DNA of 45,655 nt from Aeromonas veronii bv. veronii (lineage in GTDB: Bacteria; Pseudomonadota; Gammaproteobacteria; Enterobacterales; Aeromonadaceae): NCBI RefSeq assembly GCF_000820225.1, contig NZ_CDDK01000036.1:1-45655 (forward strand). The letters run 5' to 3'. A program made the translations under genes and the position numbers. The notes under the pieces are model-generated. The model saw only the letters and a list, made by a program, of their open reading frames with translations. It was not told where the DNA came from and made no database searches. Shown here piece after piece: positions 24,501 through 34,760 of the stretch; within the stretch, counting starts at the first letter, position 1; each line of letters starts with the position of its first letter.

Positions 24501-25766
24501 TCAGTCGTTTTCCAGCGCAGTGAGGCAGTGCGAGAGGGTACGCGCCAGGGCTCCCTGATTGCGCAGCACCACGGCGCGGGCCTGCTCGCCCATCTCGCGG
24601 CGGGTGCTCTCGTCGGCAAACAGCTGGCTCACCTGCTCGCCCAGCTCGGCGGCATCGGCCACGATGGCGGCGCCACCCTGAGCCACCAGCTGGCGAGTGA
24701 TGTCGCTGAAGTTGAAGTAGGCGGGACCCGTCAGGCAAGGCTTGCCGAGGGCCGCCGGCTCCAGCAGGTTGTGACCGCCGATCTTCACCAGACTGCCGCC
24801 GACAAAGGCCACATCGGCTGCCGCCAGCATCAGCGGCAGCTCGCCCATGGTATCGCCGAGATAGACCTTATCCCCGGCACTCACCGCAGCACCATCAGTG
24901 CGCCGCACACAGCCATAAGGGGCGCACTGCTCGGCCACCCGGTCGAACCGCTCGGGGTGGCGCGGTACCAGAATGAGCAGCGCATCGGGATGGCGTTTGA
25001 GCAGCAGATCGAAGGCGGCCAGCACCTGCTCGTCCTCACCCTGATGGGTGCTGGCAGCGATCCAGACCGGCCGATCCGCCCCCAACTGCTGGCGCAGGGC
25101 GCGCCCTTTTGCCTGTACCTCGTCACCAAACTGGATATCGAACTTGATGGAGCCGGTCACCGCCAGCCGCGAACGATCGATGCCGAGGTGGGCGAAGCGG
25201 TCGGCGTCATCCTGATGCTGACAGAGCAGATGGGTCAGTGGCCGGCTCAGGGCGTCGAAGGCGCCGTGGAAGCGGGCATAACGCTGGCAGGAACGCTCGG
25301 AGAGGCGGGCGTTGATGATGGTCACCGGCAGGTGGCGCACCTCGCAGGCGGCCAGCCAGTTTGGCCACAGCTCGGTCTCCATCACCCAGAGCGCGCGCGG
25401 CTTGAAGGTGTCGAGAAAGGCGGCAATGGCCCAGGGGTAGTCGAGCGGCGCGTAGCGATGGATCACCAGATCCCCCAGCCTGGCAGCCTGATCGGCGCCG
25501 GTGCGGGTGGTGGTGGTGAGCAGGATCGGCAGATCGGGCCGCTCCGCTTTCAGGGCGCGAATGAGCGGCATGATGGCCAGCGTCTCCCCCACGCTCACCG
25601 CATGGATCCACAGCGGTACATCCTGTCCGGTGGCGGGCAGCCGCCCGAGATGCTCGGCCCAGCGCTTGCCAAAACCGGGCTTGCCCCTCTTCGGCTTGTA
25701 GAGGGCCAGCAGCGCCAGCGGCAATCCCAGATGGATCAGCAGGTTGTAGAGCAGACGGTAGGGCAT
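24501..25766 (-). CDS. waaA: 3-deoxy-D-manno-octulosonic acid transferase WaaA
   Basis: A 421-residue GT30 transferase that adds Kdo from CMP-Kdo to the lipid A precursor at the inner membrane. The N-terminal hydrophobic anchor (LLYNLLIHLGLPLALLAL) is followed by IHAVSVGETLA with the catalytic glutamate, LWPNWL, and the donor-side blocks ASTHQGEDEQ, LVPRHPERF and GGSLVKIGGHNLLEPAALG. ATG 25766 lies one base past the waaF stop, so the genes are coupled. Whether it adds one or two Kdo residues cannot be told from sequence. Confidence 0.96.
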   Translation of the reverse strand: MPYRLLYNLLIHLGLPLALLALYKPKRGKPGFGKRWAEHLGRLPATGQDVPLWIHAVSVGETLAIMPLIRALKAERPDLPILLTTTTRTGADQAARLGDLVIHRYAPLDYPWAIAAFLDTFKPRALWVMETELWPNWLAACEVRHLPVTIINARLSERSCQRYARFHGAFDALSRPLTHLLCQHQDDADRFAHLGIDRSRLAVTGSIKFDIQFGDEVQAKGRALRQQLGADRPVWIAASTHQGEDEQVLAAFDLLLKRHPDALLILVPRHPERFDRVAEQCAPYGCVRRTDGAAVSAGDKVYLGDTMGELPLMLAAADVAFVGGSLVKIGGHNLLEPAALGKPCLTGPAYFNFSDITRQLVAQGGAAIVADAAELGEQVSQLFADESTRREMGEQARAVVLRNQGALARTLSHCLTALEND

Positions 25767-25767
25767 C

Positions 25768-26802
25768 TTACTGACTCTGCTCCAGCTTCTTGCAGGCATC
25801 GACCACCTGCTCCGGCGCCAGATCGATCAGGCACTTGAGATGGCCGAATTTGCAGGTGCGCTTGAAGCAGGGGCGACACTCGATGTCGGTGTGGACGATC
25901 TCGACCCGATCCGCCAGCGGCGGGGTGTAGAGCGGCGAAGTGGAGCCATAGACACCCACCAGCGGCCGGTTGAGGGCGGCGGCGATGTGCATCAGGCCGG
26001 AGTCGTTGGAGATGACCCGGCTGGCCAGCGCCATCAGATCGATCGCCTCATGCAGGCTGGTCTTGCCCGCCAGCACGTGGCAGTTGGGGCGAGTCAGCAG
26101 GTTGACCCGATCCCGGATGGTATTGGCTACCGGTACATCCTTGTTGGAGCCGAAGATCCACACCTGCCATCCTTCGTCCAGATGCTGCTGGGCCACCACG
26201 GCGTAGTGCCCTTCCGGCCAGCGCTTGGCCGGGCCGAACTCGGCACCGGGGCAGAGCACCAGCACCGGACGGGCGCGATCCAGTCCCAGCCGCTCCAGCG
26301 CCTTGCTCTGGTTTATCAGATCGACATGGAGCGCCGGATGCGGAATGGTCGGGATATCGGCCCGACTCTTCATCTGCGCTTTGGGATAAGCGAGCGCCAG
26401 ATAGCCCTCCACCATCAGCGGGAAGGCGGACTTGTTGCTGCGCAGGTCGTTGAGCAGACCGTAGCGGCTCTCGCCCTTCCAGCCGGTACGGACCGGAATG
26501 CGGGCAAACCAGGGGATCAGCGCCGACTTCATGGAGTTGGGCTGGACGATGGCCTGATCGTATTTTTCGGCGGCCAACTGCTTGCCGAGGCGGCGGCGTG
26601 CCACCAGTTTGAAGTCACCGTGGCCAAGGGGCATGGTGATCGCCTTGTCCACCTCCGGCATCCGCTCCAGCAGGGCACAGCACCAGGCGGGGGCCATCAC
26701 GTGCAGTTCGCACTCCGGATGGTTGGCCTTGATCGCCTTGTAGAGGCTCTGGGACATCACCATATCGCCGACCCAGGAGGGGCCGATCACCAATATTTTC
26801 AT
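25768..26802 (-). CDS. waaF: ADP-heptose:LPS heptosyltransferase II WaaF
   Basis: A 344-residue GT9 enzyme adding the second heptose to the LPS inner core. It starts MKILVIGPSWVGDMVMSQSL, the WaaF signature, and carries LCPGAEFGPAKRWP and SNDSGLMHIAAALNRPLVGVYGSTSP at the ADP-heptose site, plus the C-terminal cysteine-containing CRPCFKRTCKFGHLKCL segment found in WaaF. The ATG at 26802 is chosen for this start, with GAGA upstream. It is the first gene of the waaF-waaA pair. Confidence 0.95.
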   Translation of the reverse strand: MKILVIGPSWVGDMVMSQSLYKAIKANHPECELHVMAPAWCCALLERMPEVDKAITMPLGHGDFKLVARRRLGKQLAAEKYDQAIVQPNSMKSALIPWFARIPVRTGWKGESRYGLLNDLRSNKSAFPLMVEGYLALAYPKAQMKSRADIPTIPHPALHVDLINQSKALERLGLDRARPVLVLCPGAEFGPAKRWPEGHYAVVAQQHLDEGWQVWIFGSNKDVPVANTIRDRVNLLTRPNCHVLAGKTSLHEAIDLMALASRVISNDSGLMHIAAALNRPLVGVYGSTSPLYTPPLADRVEIVHTDIECRPCFKRTCKFGHLKCLIDLAPEQVVDACKKLEQSQ

Positions 26803-27078
26803 CACGCGTCTTCTCTCGGGACTGGCCCGGCAGTTAATCATCACTGGGCGAGATTATGCCCCAAGAATGACTGGATAAATAACAGAAGATCCTTGGCAGA
26901 CGCTGCCGTCACCCCATTTTTCCAGCGGCGCCCATCTTCCAGCCGGACGAGACGAGACAGGCAAACAGCTGATAGAAACGGGCAATGGCGGCTCTCTCTT
27001 TGACCCGTTTTTCCGTTAGAATGGCCCATCAATACGCATTCGACCCGCCAGCCGGGCAATAACCGTGAGCCCCATTTC

Positions 27079-27855
27079 GTGAAAAAACCGACTCTGGCTG
27101 CCGTTCTGATCGTCAAGAATGAAGCCGACAACCTGCGCAAGTGCCTCGCCTCCCTCGACGGACTGGTGGACGAGATCGTCATTCTGGACTCAGGCAGTCA
27201 GGACGAAACCCCGGCCATTGCCGCCGAATTTGGCGCCCGCTTCTTCGTCAACGCCAAGTGGCCGGGCTTTGGCAAACAGCGCCGACTGGCCCAATCCCAC
27301 GTGCAATCCGACTGGGTGCTGTGGCTGGATGCCGACGAGCGGCTCACCCCCGAGCTGAAAACCGCCATCGCCAACGTGATGGCCAATCCGGCCAGCGATA
27401 CCATCTACTCGATCCCGCGCCTCTCCTGGGTCTTTGGCCGCTTTATCCGCCACAGTGGCTGGTATCCGGATCGGGTGCTGCGCCTCTATCCCAAGGCGCT
27501 CACCAGCTACAACGAGGCACTGGTGCACGAGAAAGTGGAAGTGCGCGCCAACATGAAGATCGTCAATATTCATGGCGACCTGCTCCACTTCACCTATCGG
27601 GATCTGGAGCACTATCTGGTCAAATCCGCCGGTTATGCCCGCGCCTGGGCCGATCAGCGCACCGCTCGCGGCAAGAAGGGCTCCCTCAGTCAGGGGCTGA
27701 TCCACGCGGTAGGCTGCTTCCTCAAGATGTACCTGCTCAAAGCGGGCTTCCTCGATGGCAAGCAAGGGTTGCTGCTGGCGATCCTCTCCGCCCACTCCAC
27801 CTTCGTTAAATACGCCGACCTCTGGGTGCGCCAGCAGCCGCAGCAGCCGGAATAA
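27079..27855 (+). CDS. waaE: LPS core glycosyltransferase WaaE (GT2)
   Basis: A 258-residue GT-A family 2 glycosyltransferase. Landmarks: [42 protein letters not shown] (the DXD-type metal site), and [16 protein letters not shown], which match WaaE/KdtX proteins that add glucose to heptose I of the inner core. The start is GTG with a poor ribosome site. It is divergent from waaF and ends at a large palindromic terminator. Confidence 0.88.
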   Translation: MKKPTLAAVLIVKNEADNLRKCLASLDGLVDEIVILDSGSQDETPAIAAEFGARFFVNAKWPGFGKQRRLAQSHVQSDWVLWLDADERLTPELKTAIANVMANPASDTIYSIPRLSWVFGRFIRHSGWYPDRVLRLYPKALTSYNEALVHEKVEVRANMKIVNIHGDLLHFTYRDLEHYLVKSAGYARAWADQRTARGKKGSLSQGLIHAVGCFLKMYLLKAGFLDGKQGLLLAILSAHSTFVKYADLWVRQQPQQPE

Positions 27856-27865
27856 CCGTCATACG

Positions 27866-27891
27866 AAACAGGGCCCCGCGGGGCCCTGTTT
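27866..27891. terminator. Perfect palindromic bidirectional terminator
   Basis: A 26-bp uninterrupted palindrome with arms AAACAGGGCCCCG and CGGGGCCCTGTTT lies between convergent waaE and the GT9 gene. Short T-runs flank both sides. Confidence 0.85.
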
Positions 27892-27906
27892 GCATTGCAG
27901 CATAGG

Positions 27907-28944
27907 TTACTTGCGCCAGAAAGGCGCCGCCCAGCGGGCCATCACCGGCACCATGGTCTTGGGATCGAGTTGACTCATATCCTCAGGATGGTCGCTATCC
28001 TCCGGCGGGCTGAAGGCGAGGTGACGCCCTTCGCTGTTGAGGGGCTTCCAGCGCAGCGGAGTAGCGGAGCGGCGCATCGGGAAGAAGCCGATGGTCGGCA
28101 CATCGAGCGCGCCAGCGATATGGAGCGGGCCAGTACTGCCAGCGATAAACAGGGCTGCGTTGGCCAGCACCTGACAGAACATCGGCAGACCATCGCTGGA
28201 GCGGTAGATCCAGCCGTTGCCACCGTGGGCCAGCAACTCGGCCGCCAGCTGTTCGGCCATCTTCTCCTCGCCCGGGCCTGCGGTCAGCACGCACTGCAGC
28301 TCGGGGCAGGCCTGATTGAGCTTGATGATGATGCGGGCATACTGCTCGATGGAGAGGTTGTTGGCAGACCCACCGCTACCGGCATGCACCATCAGCCAGG
28401 GGCGGCTGGCATCGAGCTTGAGCTTGAGTGCCAGCTGTTCGCGCACCTGTAGCAGGGTCTCGTCATCGAACTGCAGGAAGGGGGTCTTGGGCTCCACCAC
28501 GGCCACCTGCTGATCGGCCAGGAAGCGGCGGATCAGCTCCAGGTTGTACTCGGACTCCGGCTTTTGGGAGCGGGAGCGACGCTGCACCAGTCGCTGGTTG
28601 TAGAGCACCTGCGCCAGCTTGGTCGCCGGGGCCAGCCGGTAAGGGATGTGCGCCTTCCACACCAGCATGGCGTTGCGGGAGTTGGAGAAGAGGCAGATGG
28701 ACGCGTCGAACGCCGCCGCCTTGATCCGCGCCAGCAGCGCTCGCTGTTGCTCCTTGTCGGCCCGCACGCCCGGATCGATGATCACCTCGTCAATCCAGGG
28801 GCAGAGCCGGGCCAGCGGCGCCGTGTAGGCCGGAACCAGGGCAGTCACATGACACTCCATGGAGCCTTTGAGCATGGCGAAGCTAGGCCACGCCAGCATG
28901 AAGTCACCAATCTTGTCATTGCGAACGACCAGAATACGTTTCAT
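27907..28944 (-). CDS. Family 9 glycosyltransferase (heptosyltransferase-like)
   Basis: A 345-residue GT9 protein. It begins MKRILVVRNDKIGDFMLAWP and has the nucleotide-heptose-binding blocks VHAGSGGSANNLS and IAGSTGPLHIAGALDVPTIGFF. It is not WaaF or a clear WaaC, and most likely transfers a heptose or similar sugar to the outer part of the LPS inner core. AAGGG precedes the ATG. It is transcribed alone, convergent with waaE and divergent from coaD. The acceptor cannot be assigned. Confidence 0.85.
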   Translation of the reverse strand: MKRILVVRNDKIGDFMLAWPSFAMLKGSMECHVTALVPAYTAPLARLCPWIDEVIIDPGVRADKEQQRALLARIKAAAFDASICLFSNSRNAMLVWKAHIPYRLAPATKLAQVLYNQRLVQRRSRSQKPESEYNLELIRRFLADQQVAVVEPKTPFLQFDDETLLQVREQLALKLKLDASRPWLMVHAGSGGSANNLSIEQYARIIIKLNQACPELQCVLTAGPGEEKMAEQLAAELLAHGGNGWIYRSSDGLPMFCQVLANAALFIAGSTGPLHIAGALDVPTIGFFPMRRSATPLRWKPLNSEGRHLAFSPPEDSDHPEDMSQLDPKTMVPVMARWAAPFWRK

Positions 28945-29012
28945 AAAAAATCCCTTTGCTCCCTGTCACCAATGCAAGGAGGCTTGATGCGCGATGGCGT
29001 ATTCTTGCCTGA

Positions 29013-29561
<549 letters not shown>

Positions 29562-29600
29562 TCCCCTTCCATACTCGCCATTCCCAACGGCAACTACGAA

Positions 29601-29630
29601 CAAGGGCTACCCACGGGTAGCCCTTGTTGT
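29601..29630 (+). terminator. coaD terminator
   Basis: A 12-bp perfect stem CAAGGGCTACCC/GGGTAGCCCTTG with a two-base spacer is followed by TTGT. It lies between convergent coaD and the VirK-like gene. Confidence 0.8.
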
Positions 29631-29666
29631 ATCTCTCTCGCATGGAGAGGTCAGCCTGCTTGCCGT

Positions 29667-30602
29667 TTACTGACGGGCAAACTGCTCATTCATCTCCTGC
29701 ACCAGCAGATCGAGCCACTCGTAGCGGCGCCGATACATGGCCCGCTTCTTGGAAGCGATCTCCTCAAGCGGCTTGCGCGGCTGGGCTTGCAGTGCGACGA
29801 AGTTGGTATCCACATCCCGGGCGTCGAACTCCTGCCACAGCTCGTCATAATCGGCCTGCAAATTGGCTTTCTGCTTGCTGCTGTAGCGCTTGGCCTGAAA
29901 CACGTGGGCCCGCTTGCGCACCGCCAGCACCTCTGCCGCCCCCATGCTCTGCGCCAGTTGCAGCACCAGTTGCACCAGCAGGGATTTGGGCCGCAGGCCG
30001 TGCCCCTCTTTGGTCAGCTCGCGCACCCGATCCTGGGCATTGTCGACTGCAGGCTCCGGCCCCTGCATGGAGCCGATCATCAGAATCAAACGATCCGCAC
30101 TGCCCGCCAGCGAAAAAGCACAGCTGTAGAGGCGCTGCCCCTCGCCGTTGACGATGGATAGCGCCAGCTCGGCCTCGCGGCGGAAGGTGCCATCGTGGCG
30201 CAGCAGAATGCGGCAGCCGCTCTGGGGATAGTGCCCCAGCGCGATCCCCTCGCCCAGATAGAGGGGGTCGATCAGCTGCGGGTAGCACTCCAGCAGCAAC
30301 CGATAGTGATTTTCCAGCATCTCGACCCGCTCACGGGCGCTGGCACAGGCGAAGCGATAGGGTCGCATCGGCTTGTCGAGCAGCTCGGGATAGACCGCTG
30401 GCAGTGCCTTGAGCGAGTCGCACTGAAACAGGCTGAAGACCCGGCTCAGCGACTTGCGATAGAGCAGGCTGCGCAGCACGAACTTGCCGCGATTGAAGGT
30501 TTTCCGGTCACATCCCTCGGGGTAGAGGAAGCGGGCCATGGATTTTGCGCAATAACGCTCCTGCCGGGATAAATATTCCCAGTCTATTGATTTAACTGTC
30601 AT
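29667..30602 (-). CDS. VirK/YbjX family (DUF535) protein
   Basis: A 311-residue cytoplasmic protein of the DUF535 family, which includes VirK of Shigella/Salmonella and YbjX of E. coli. Seen: LENHYRLL, LYLGEGIALGHY-like central region, and the C-terminal YDELWQEFDARDVDTNF plus RKPLEEIASKKRAMYRRRYEWLD typical of the family. These proteins are linked to virulence and envelope resistance, without known biochemistry. The ribosome site is weak (GAG 9 nt upstream). Confidence 0.85.
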   Translation of the reverse strand: MTVKSIDWEYLSRQERYCAKSMARFLYPEGCDRKTFNRGKFVLRSLLYRKSLSRVFSLFQCDSLKALPAVYPELLDKPMRPYRFACASARERVEMLENHYRLLLECYPQLIDPLYLGEGIALGHYPQSGCRILLRHDGTFRREAELALSIVNGEGQRLYSCAFSLAGSADRLILMIGSMQGPEPAVDNAQDRVRELTKEGHGLRPKSLLVQLVLQLAQSMGAAEVLAVRKRAHVFQAKRYSSKQKANLQADYDELWQEFDARDVDTNFVALQAQPRKPLEEIASKKRAMYRRRYEWLDLLVQEMNEQFARQ

Positions 30603-30716
30603 TTTTATATTCTCAAACCGCCTGAACGGTCGGGATACTAGTGACAGCTGTGCAAATCTTCAACAGAGTGGAAATACGCTGTTACAACTTCCCCCGGATC
30701 GGGGCAAAAAGTGCGC

Positions 30717-31529
30717 TCAGCGCTGGCAATGACTGCAAAAAACCGTGGTGCGCTGGCCCATTCTTGTCTCGGTCAGCAGGGTGTGGCAGTGGAAACAGGG
30801 CTGACCGCCACGGCCATAAACCTGCAACTGCTGCACGAAATAGCCCGGCTTGCCATCGGCGCTAGTGAAATCCTTAAGAGTAGTGCCGCCCTGGCGAATC
30901 GCCTCGGCCAACACCCGCTTGATCTCGGCCACCAGGGTTCCCAGCCGCTCGGCACTGATATTGCCCACCGCCCGTTTGGGGTGAATGCCGGCAGCATAGA
31001 GCGCCTCGTTGGCGTAGATGTTGCCCACCCCGACCACCACCTGATTGTCCATCAGGAACTGTTTTATGGCGGTGCTGCGCCCCTTGGCGCGCCCCTGCAG
31101 GTAATCAGCACTGAAGGCATCGGTGAGCGGCTCTGGCCCCAGCTTGGCGAGCAGCGCGTGGGCTTCGGCCGGTTCACGGGTCCAGAGCAGGGCACCGAAG
31201 CGGCGCGGATCGTTGAGCCGCAGCAGCTTGCCATTCTCCAGCTCGATATCCACGTGGTCGTGCTTCTCGGCCGGGGTGCCGATATCCAGCACCCGCAGGC
31301 TGCCGGACATCCCCAGATGAAGGATGGCGGTGCCGAAATCAGTCTCCAGCAGCAGGTATTTGGCACGCCGACGCACCCGATGGATGGTGAGGTCCACCAG
31401 CTCCTGAATCTCACCGGGGATCGGCCAGCGCAGGCGACCATCCCGCACCACCACGCGCGTCACCTTGATACCGGTGAGCCAAGGGGAGATCCCCTGACGA
31501 CTGACTTCAACTTCTGGCAATTCGGGCAT
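30717..31529 (-). CDS. mutM: Formamidopyrimidine-DNA glycosylase MutM
   Basis: A 270-residue base-excision repair enzyme removing 8-oxoguanine and formamidopyrimidines, with beta/delta-lyase activity. The start must be ATG 31529, since the catalytic proline follows the initiator (MPELPEVE, P2, E3); a GTG two codons earlier would block this. GAGG lies 6 nt upstream. Also visible are [24 protein letters not shown] and a C-terminal CX2C...CX2C zinc finger ending at the terminal CQR. Followed closely upstream by an unknown membrane gene on the same strand. Confidence 0.96.
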   Translation of the reverse strand: MPELPEVEVSRQGISPWLTGIKVTRVVVRDGRLRWPIPGEIQELVDLTIHRVRRRAKYLLLETDFGTAILHLGMSGSLRVLDIGTPAEKHDHVDIELENGKLLRLNDPRRFGALLWTREPAEAHALLAKLGPEPLTDAFSADYLQGRAKGRSTAIKQFLMDNQVVVGVGNIYANEALYAAGIHPKRAVGNISAERLGTLVAEIKRVLAEAIRQGGTTLKDFTSADGKPGYFVQQLQVYGRGGQPCFHCHTLLTETRMGQRTTVFCSHCQR

Positions 31530-31553
31530 GGGCACCTCGCAAGGAAAAGGAAC

Positions 31554-32009
31554 TCAGGGGGCAGGACGCAGCAGATCGCGATACTGCTCGGCAGTGAGGG
31601 CGAGCCAGAGACCGGAGGGCAGCTGGGCGCCATATTGGCCGCTGTTCTGATAGAGGCCGATCTCGACCGGATCGCTCTGGCCGGCAATCCACACCTTGAT
31701 GGTCACCGGGGTACCGCGCACCACCTCGCCGGGGGGCAGCAACCAGCTCTGCCAGCGTGCCAGACGGGCATCCAGCTGAGCAGTGTCGAGCCCCAAATCC
31801 GGCACGCTGCGCCAGCCCTGACCGATCCGCTCAATCTGCCAACTAGGCCCCTGCCAAGTGAGCACCACAGACGCATCCGGCAACAAGGGGCGAGCCCGCT
31901 TGGCGCTGTTCTCCTGCTGGGCAGTCTCCATACGATGCAACAGGGTGATCACGATCAGCACCACCACAATGATCACGTTATTCCAGCCTTTGCGGCTCAA
32001 TTTGAACAT
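31554..32009 (-). CDS. Uncharacterised single-pass membrane protein
   Basis: A 151-residue protein I do not recognise. One membrane segment lies at about residues 10-25 (GWNNVIIVVVLIVITLLH) after a basic start, placing the rest probably in the periplasm. The soluble part is Trp-rich (VVLTWQGPSWQIERIGQGWR...) and has no cysteine motif. A strong GGGAGG precedes ATG 32009. It lies between rpmG and mutM and probably shares their transcript unless the rpmG terminator is fully efficient. Confidence 0.75.
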   Translation of the reverse strand: MFKLSRKGWNNVIIVVVLIVITLLHRMETAQQENSAKRARPLLPDASVVLTWQGPSWQIERIGQGWRSVPDLGLDTAQLDARLARWQSWLLPPGEVVRGTPVTIKVWIAGQSDPVEIGLYQNSGQYGAQLPSGLWLALTAEQYRDLLRPAP

Positions 32010-32053
32010 GGCAAGCCTCCCTTTGAACCGGCAGTGTACTGAATTCGGCGCAT

Positions 32054-32078
32054 AAAAAAACCCGGCACGAAGCCGGGT
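32054..32078 (-). terminator. rpmBG terminator
   Basis: On the minus strand a CCCGGC-TTCG-type hairpin (ACCCGGC/GCCGGGT, 32060-32078) is followed by a run of seven Ts (32060-32054). It ends the rpmB-rpmG transcript 25 nt after the rpmG stop. Confidence 0.9.
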
Positions 32079-32102
32079 TTTTGGGAATGCAGCATCAAGT
32101 AA

Positions 32103-32270
32103 TTACTTGATTTTGCCTTCCTTGTAGATCACATGCTGACGAACAACGGGATCAAACTTTTTGATCTCCATTTTTTCGGGCATGGTGCGCTTGTTTTTGG
32201 TAGTGGTATAGAAGTGACCAGTACCGGCGCTGGAGTTCAGGCGAATTTTCTCGCGAATACCTTTAGCCAT
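32103..32270 (-). CDS. rpmG: 50S ribosomal protein L33
   Basis: A 55-residue L33 starting [21 protein letters not shown]. It is the zinc-free form, lacking the two CxxC pairs of the zinc-binding paralogue, as in E. coli. It lies 11 nt after rpmB on the same strand, an arrangement shared with E. coli. Confidence 0.98.
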   Translation of the reverse strand: MAKGIREKIRLNSSAGTGHFYTTTKNKRTMPEKMEIKKFDPVVRQHVIYKEGKIK

Positions 32271-32281
32271 GATCTAATTCC

Positions 32282-32518
32282 TTATACCTTAACACCGCTG
32301 GCGCGCAGTTCAGCCAGAACCACTTCAACGCCACGCTTGTCGATGATACGCATGCCTTTTGCGGATACGCGCAGGCTTACGAAGCGTTTTTCACTCTCAA
32401 CCCAGAAACGGTGAGTGTGCAGGTTCGGCAGGAAACGACGCTTGGTGGCGTTGTTAGCGTGCGAACGGTTGTTACCAACTGCCGGGCGCTTGCCGGTTAC
32501 TTGGCATACTCTAGACAT
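32282..32518 (-). CDS. rpmB: 50S ribosomal protein L28
   Basis: A 78-residue L28 starting [20 protein letters not shown], the same length as in E. coli. The translated frame can be extended upstream, but ATG 32518 gives the conserved start with GGAGAG upstream. First gene of the rpmB-rpmG unit, served by the promoter at 32604-32632. Confidence 0.98.
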
Positions 32519-32603
32519 GTCAGTCTCTCCAAATCTTACTTCATTGCTCGAGCAAATATCTGCCCCGCTGGCCTTCGATTGCGGGGCAAACAGAAGGCGG
32601 CAT

Positions 32604-32632
32604 TTTATACAGCATCCGTGATCAAAGATCAA
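32604..32632 (-). promoter_or_regulatory. rpmBG promoter
   Basis: On the minus strand TTGATC (32632-32627), a 17-bp spacer and TATAAA (32609-32604) form a good sigma-70 promoter about 85 bp upstream of rpmB. Confidence 0.65.
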
Positions 32633-32654
32633 CTAATACGGTGCCAGAGCACAG

Positions 32655-33329
32655 TTATAGCCAACCGCGCTCGGCAAAAGAAACCGTGATGCCATCACCG
32701 ATCACCAAGTGATCCAGCACTCTGATATCGATCAGGGCCAAAGCGGCCGTGATCCGATCCGTGATCTGGCGGTCGGCCCTACTGGGCTCGGCGACGCCGG
32801 ACGGGTGATTATGCGCCAGAATCACCGCGGCTGCATTATGTTTGAGCGCGATCTGCACGATTTCTCTTGGCCAGACGCTCGCCGAGTCGATGGTGCCGAA
32901 AAAAAGCTCAACAAATTGAATGACTCTGTGCTGATTGTCGAGCAACAGCAGGGCAAACACCTCGCGTGGCCGATCCCGCAGCTGGGCCTGCAGATAGTCG
33001 CGGGTCAGCTGGGGTGAAGTGAGGACATCGCCCCGTTGCAGCTGCTCGGCCAGATGGCGTCTGGCCATCTCCAGCACCGCCTGCAACTGGGCATATTTGG
33101 CCGGGCCAAGGCCGTGCGCCTCGCAGAATGCCCGTTGATCCGCCCCCAGCAAGCTGCGCAAAGAGCCGAATTGATTCAATAGATTACGTGAAAGATCCAC
33201 TGCACTCAGGCCATTGACGCCAGTGCGCAGAAAGATGGCGAGCAGCTCGGCATCGGAGAGCGCCGCGGGCCCCTGACGCAGCAGCTTCTCTCTGGGGCGT
33301 TCATCTTCCGGCCACTCTTTGATGCTCAT
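32655..33329 (-). CDS. radC: RadC (YicR) JAMM-family protein
   Basis: A 224-residue RadC protein. The N-terminal helix-hairpin-helix region (about 40-110) contains [14 protein letters not shown] and [15 protein letters not shown], and the C-terminal MPN/JAMM metalloprotease-like domain has [19 protein letters not shown] with the zinc ligands. The historical role in DNA repair is doubtful; the biochemical function is unknown. The true start is ATG 33329 with GGAGAG upstream; a much longer reading to 34250 crosses coaBC and is an artefact. Divergent from coaBC as in E. coli. Confidence 0.95.
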   Translation of the reverse strand: MSIKEWPEDERPREKLLRQGPAALSDAELLAIFLRTGVNGLSAVDLSRNLLNQFGSLRSLLGADQRAFCEAHGLGPAKYAQLQAVLEMARRHLAEQLQRGDVLTSPQLTRDYLQAQLRDRPREVFALLLLDNQHRVIQFVELFFGTIDSASVWPREIVQIALKHNAAAVILAHNHPSGVAEPSRADRQITDRITAALALIDIRVLDHLVIGDGITVSFAERGWL

Positions 33330-33476
33330 TTGTCTCTCCCTCATCCCTGTTGAGAAAAAACATAGCAAAAAATTGCGCGCGCCCGACCACACCCCTTGAT
33401 GCCAACCCCTGTCGTCATCCATTGCCTGTGGTATCTTAGCCGACCAGTCAGAATGAGCCGGATAGAGAAACAGCAG

Positions 33477-34679
33477 ATGAGATTGGCCGATAAACGCATC
33501 CTGTTGGGTGTCAGTGGCGGGATCGCCGCCTACAAGAGTGCCGAGCTGGTACGCCGCCTGAAAGATCAGGGTGCCGAAGTGCGGGTGGTGATGACCCGCT
33601 CCGCCAAGGAGTTCATCACCCCGCTGACCCTGCAGGCGGTCTCCGGTCATCCGGTGGCCTACAGCCTGCTGGATCCCTCTGCCGAAGCGGGCATGGGCCA
33701 TATCGAACTGGCCAAGTGGGCCGATCTGGTACTGATCGCCCCCGCCAGCGCCAACCTGATGGCACGGATGGCCGCCGGCATGGCCGACGAACTGCTGACC
33801 ACCCTCTGTCTGGCCACTCCGGCACCCATCGCACTGGCGCCCGCCATGAACCAGCAGATGTATCTCAACGCCGCCACCCAGGCCAACCTCAAGACCCTGG
33901 CCAGCCGCGGCATTCTGCTGTGGGGGCCGGATGCCGGCAGCCAGGCCTGTGGCGATGTGGGCCCGGGGCGGATGCTGGATCCCCTCGAACTGGTGGATCG
34001 CTGCTGTCAGCAGCTGGCCGCCGAGCCCTTGCTGGCAGGCGTCAAGCTGCTGCTCACCGCAGGGCCAACCCGCGAGGCGCTGGATCCGGTGCGCTACATC
34101 AGCAACCACAGCTCCGGCAAGATGGGCTACGCCATCGCCCAAGCTGCCCGTGAAGCGGGCGCCGAAGTGACGCTGGTGAGCGGCCCGGTGACGCTGGCTA
34201 CACCTGCTGGAGTCACCCGCATCGATGTCGAGAGCGCCGAGCAGATGCATCAGGCGGTGATGAGCCGGGTCGGCGAGTGCGACCTCTTCATCGGCTGCGC
34301 GGCCGTGGCCGACTACCGTCCTGAGCAGGTCGCCAGCCAGAAGATCAAGAAGACCGGCGACAACGACCAGATGGTGGTGAAGCTGGTGAAGAATCCCGAC
34401 ATCATCGCGGCCGTCGGTGCCCTTTCAGACAAACCCTTCACCGTCGGATTTGCCGCCGAAACCGTGGATGTGGAACAATACGCCCTCGACAAGTTGCAAC
34501 GTAAGCGGCTGGACATGATCGCCGCCAACGATGTGTCCCGCGAGGGGCAAGGCTTCAACGCCGATGACAACGCCCTGACCGTGTTCTGGCAAGGGGGCCA
34601 GGCCCCGCTGCCGCTGGCCGACAAGCTGACGCTGGCCCGTCACCTGATCGCCCTGATTGCACGCCACTACCGGCACTGA
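33477..34679 (+). CDS. coaBC: CoaBC (phosphopantothenoylcysteine decarboxylase/synthetase)
   Basis: A 400-residue bifunctional coenzyme A enzyme. The N-terminal CoaC flavodecarboxylase (1-190) has [10 protein letters not shown], the active His in [11 protein letters not shown], the PAMN motif and the catalytic Cys in [13 protein letters not shown]. The C-terminal CoaB ligase uses CTP and cysteine; seen are [24 protein letters not shown] and the KIKKTGDN lysine loop. ATG 33477 is preferred to ATG 33453, because only it has a GAGA-type site and fits the family start. Followed by dut. Confidence 0.95.
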   Translation: MRLADKRILLGVSGGIAAYKSAELVRRLKDQGAEVRVVMTRSAKEFITPLTLQAVSGHPVAYSLLDPSAEAGMGHIELAKWADLVLIAPASANLMARMAAGMADELLTTLCLATPAPIALAPAMNQQMYLNAATQANLKTLASRGILLWGPDAGSQACGDVGPGRMLDPLELVDRCCQQLAAEPLLAGVKLLLTAGPTREALDPVRYISNHSSGKMGYAIAQAAREAGAEVTLVSGPVTLATPAGVTRIDVESAEQMHQAVMSRVGECDLFIGCAAVADYRPEQVASQKIKKTGDNDQMVVKLVKNPDIIAAVGALSDKPFTVGFAAETVDVEQYALDKLQRKRLDMIAANDVSREGQGFNADDNALTVFWQGGQAPLPLADKLTLARHLIALIARHYRH

Positions 34680-34703
34680 GCGTCCCGAAAGAACAAGACT
34701 CAC

Positions 34704-34731
34704 GGCGCCCCGCCTTGCCAAGAGGGGCGCC
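34704..34731 (+). other. Hairpin in the coaBC-dut gap
   Basis: An 8-bp stem GGCGCCCC/GGGGCGCC with a 12-nt loop lies 24 nt after the coaBC stop and 29 nt before dut. There is no T-run, so coaBC and dut may still be cotranscribed as in E. coli, with the hairpin affecting mRNA stability. Confidence 0.45.
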
Positions 34732-34760
34732 AATACAAGATCCAACTGAAAAAGCGATTC

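Noticed and set aside
33330..34250. N-terminal extension of radC giving a 531-residue protein
   Set aside because: The extension is antisense to coaBC and unlike any RadC; ATG 33329 has its own ribosome site and the family start.
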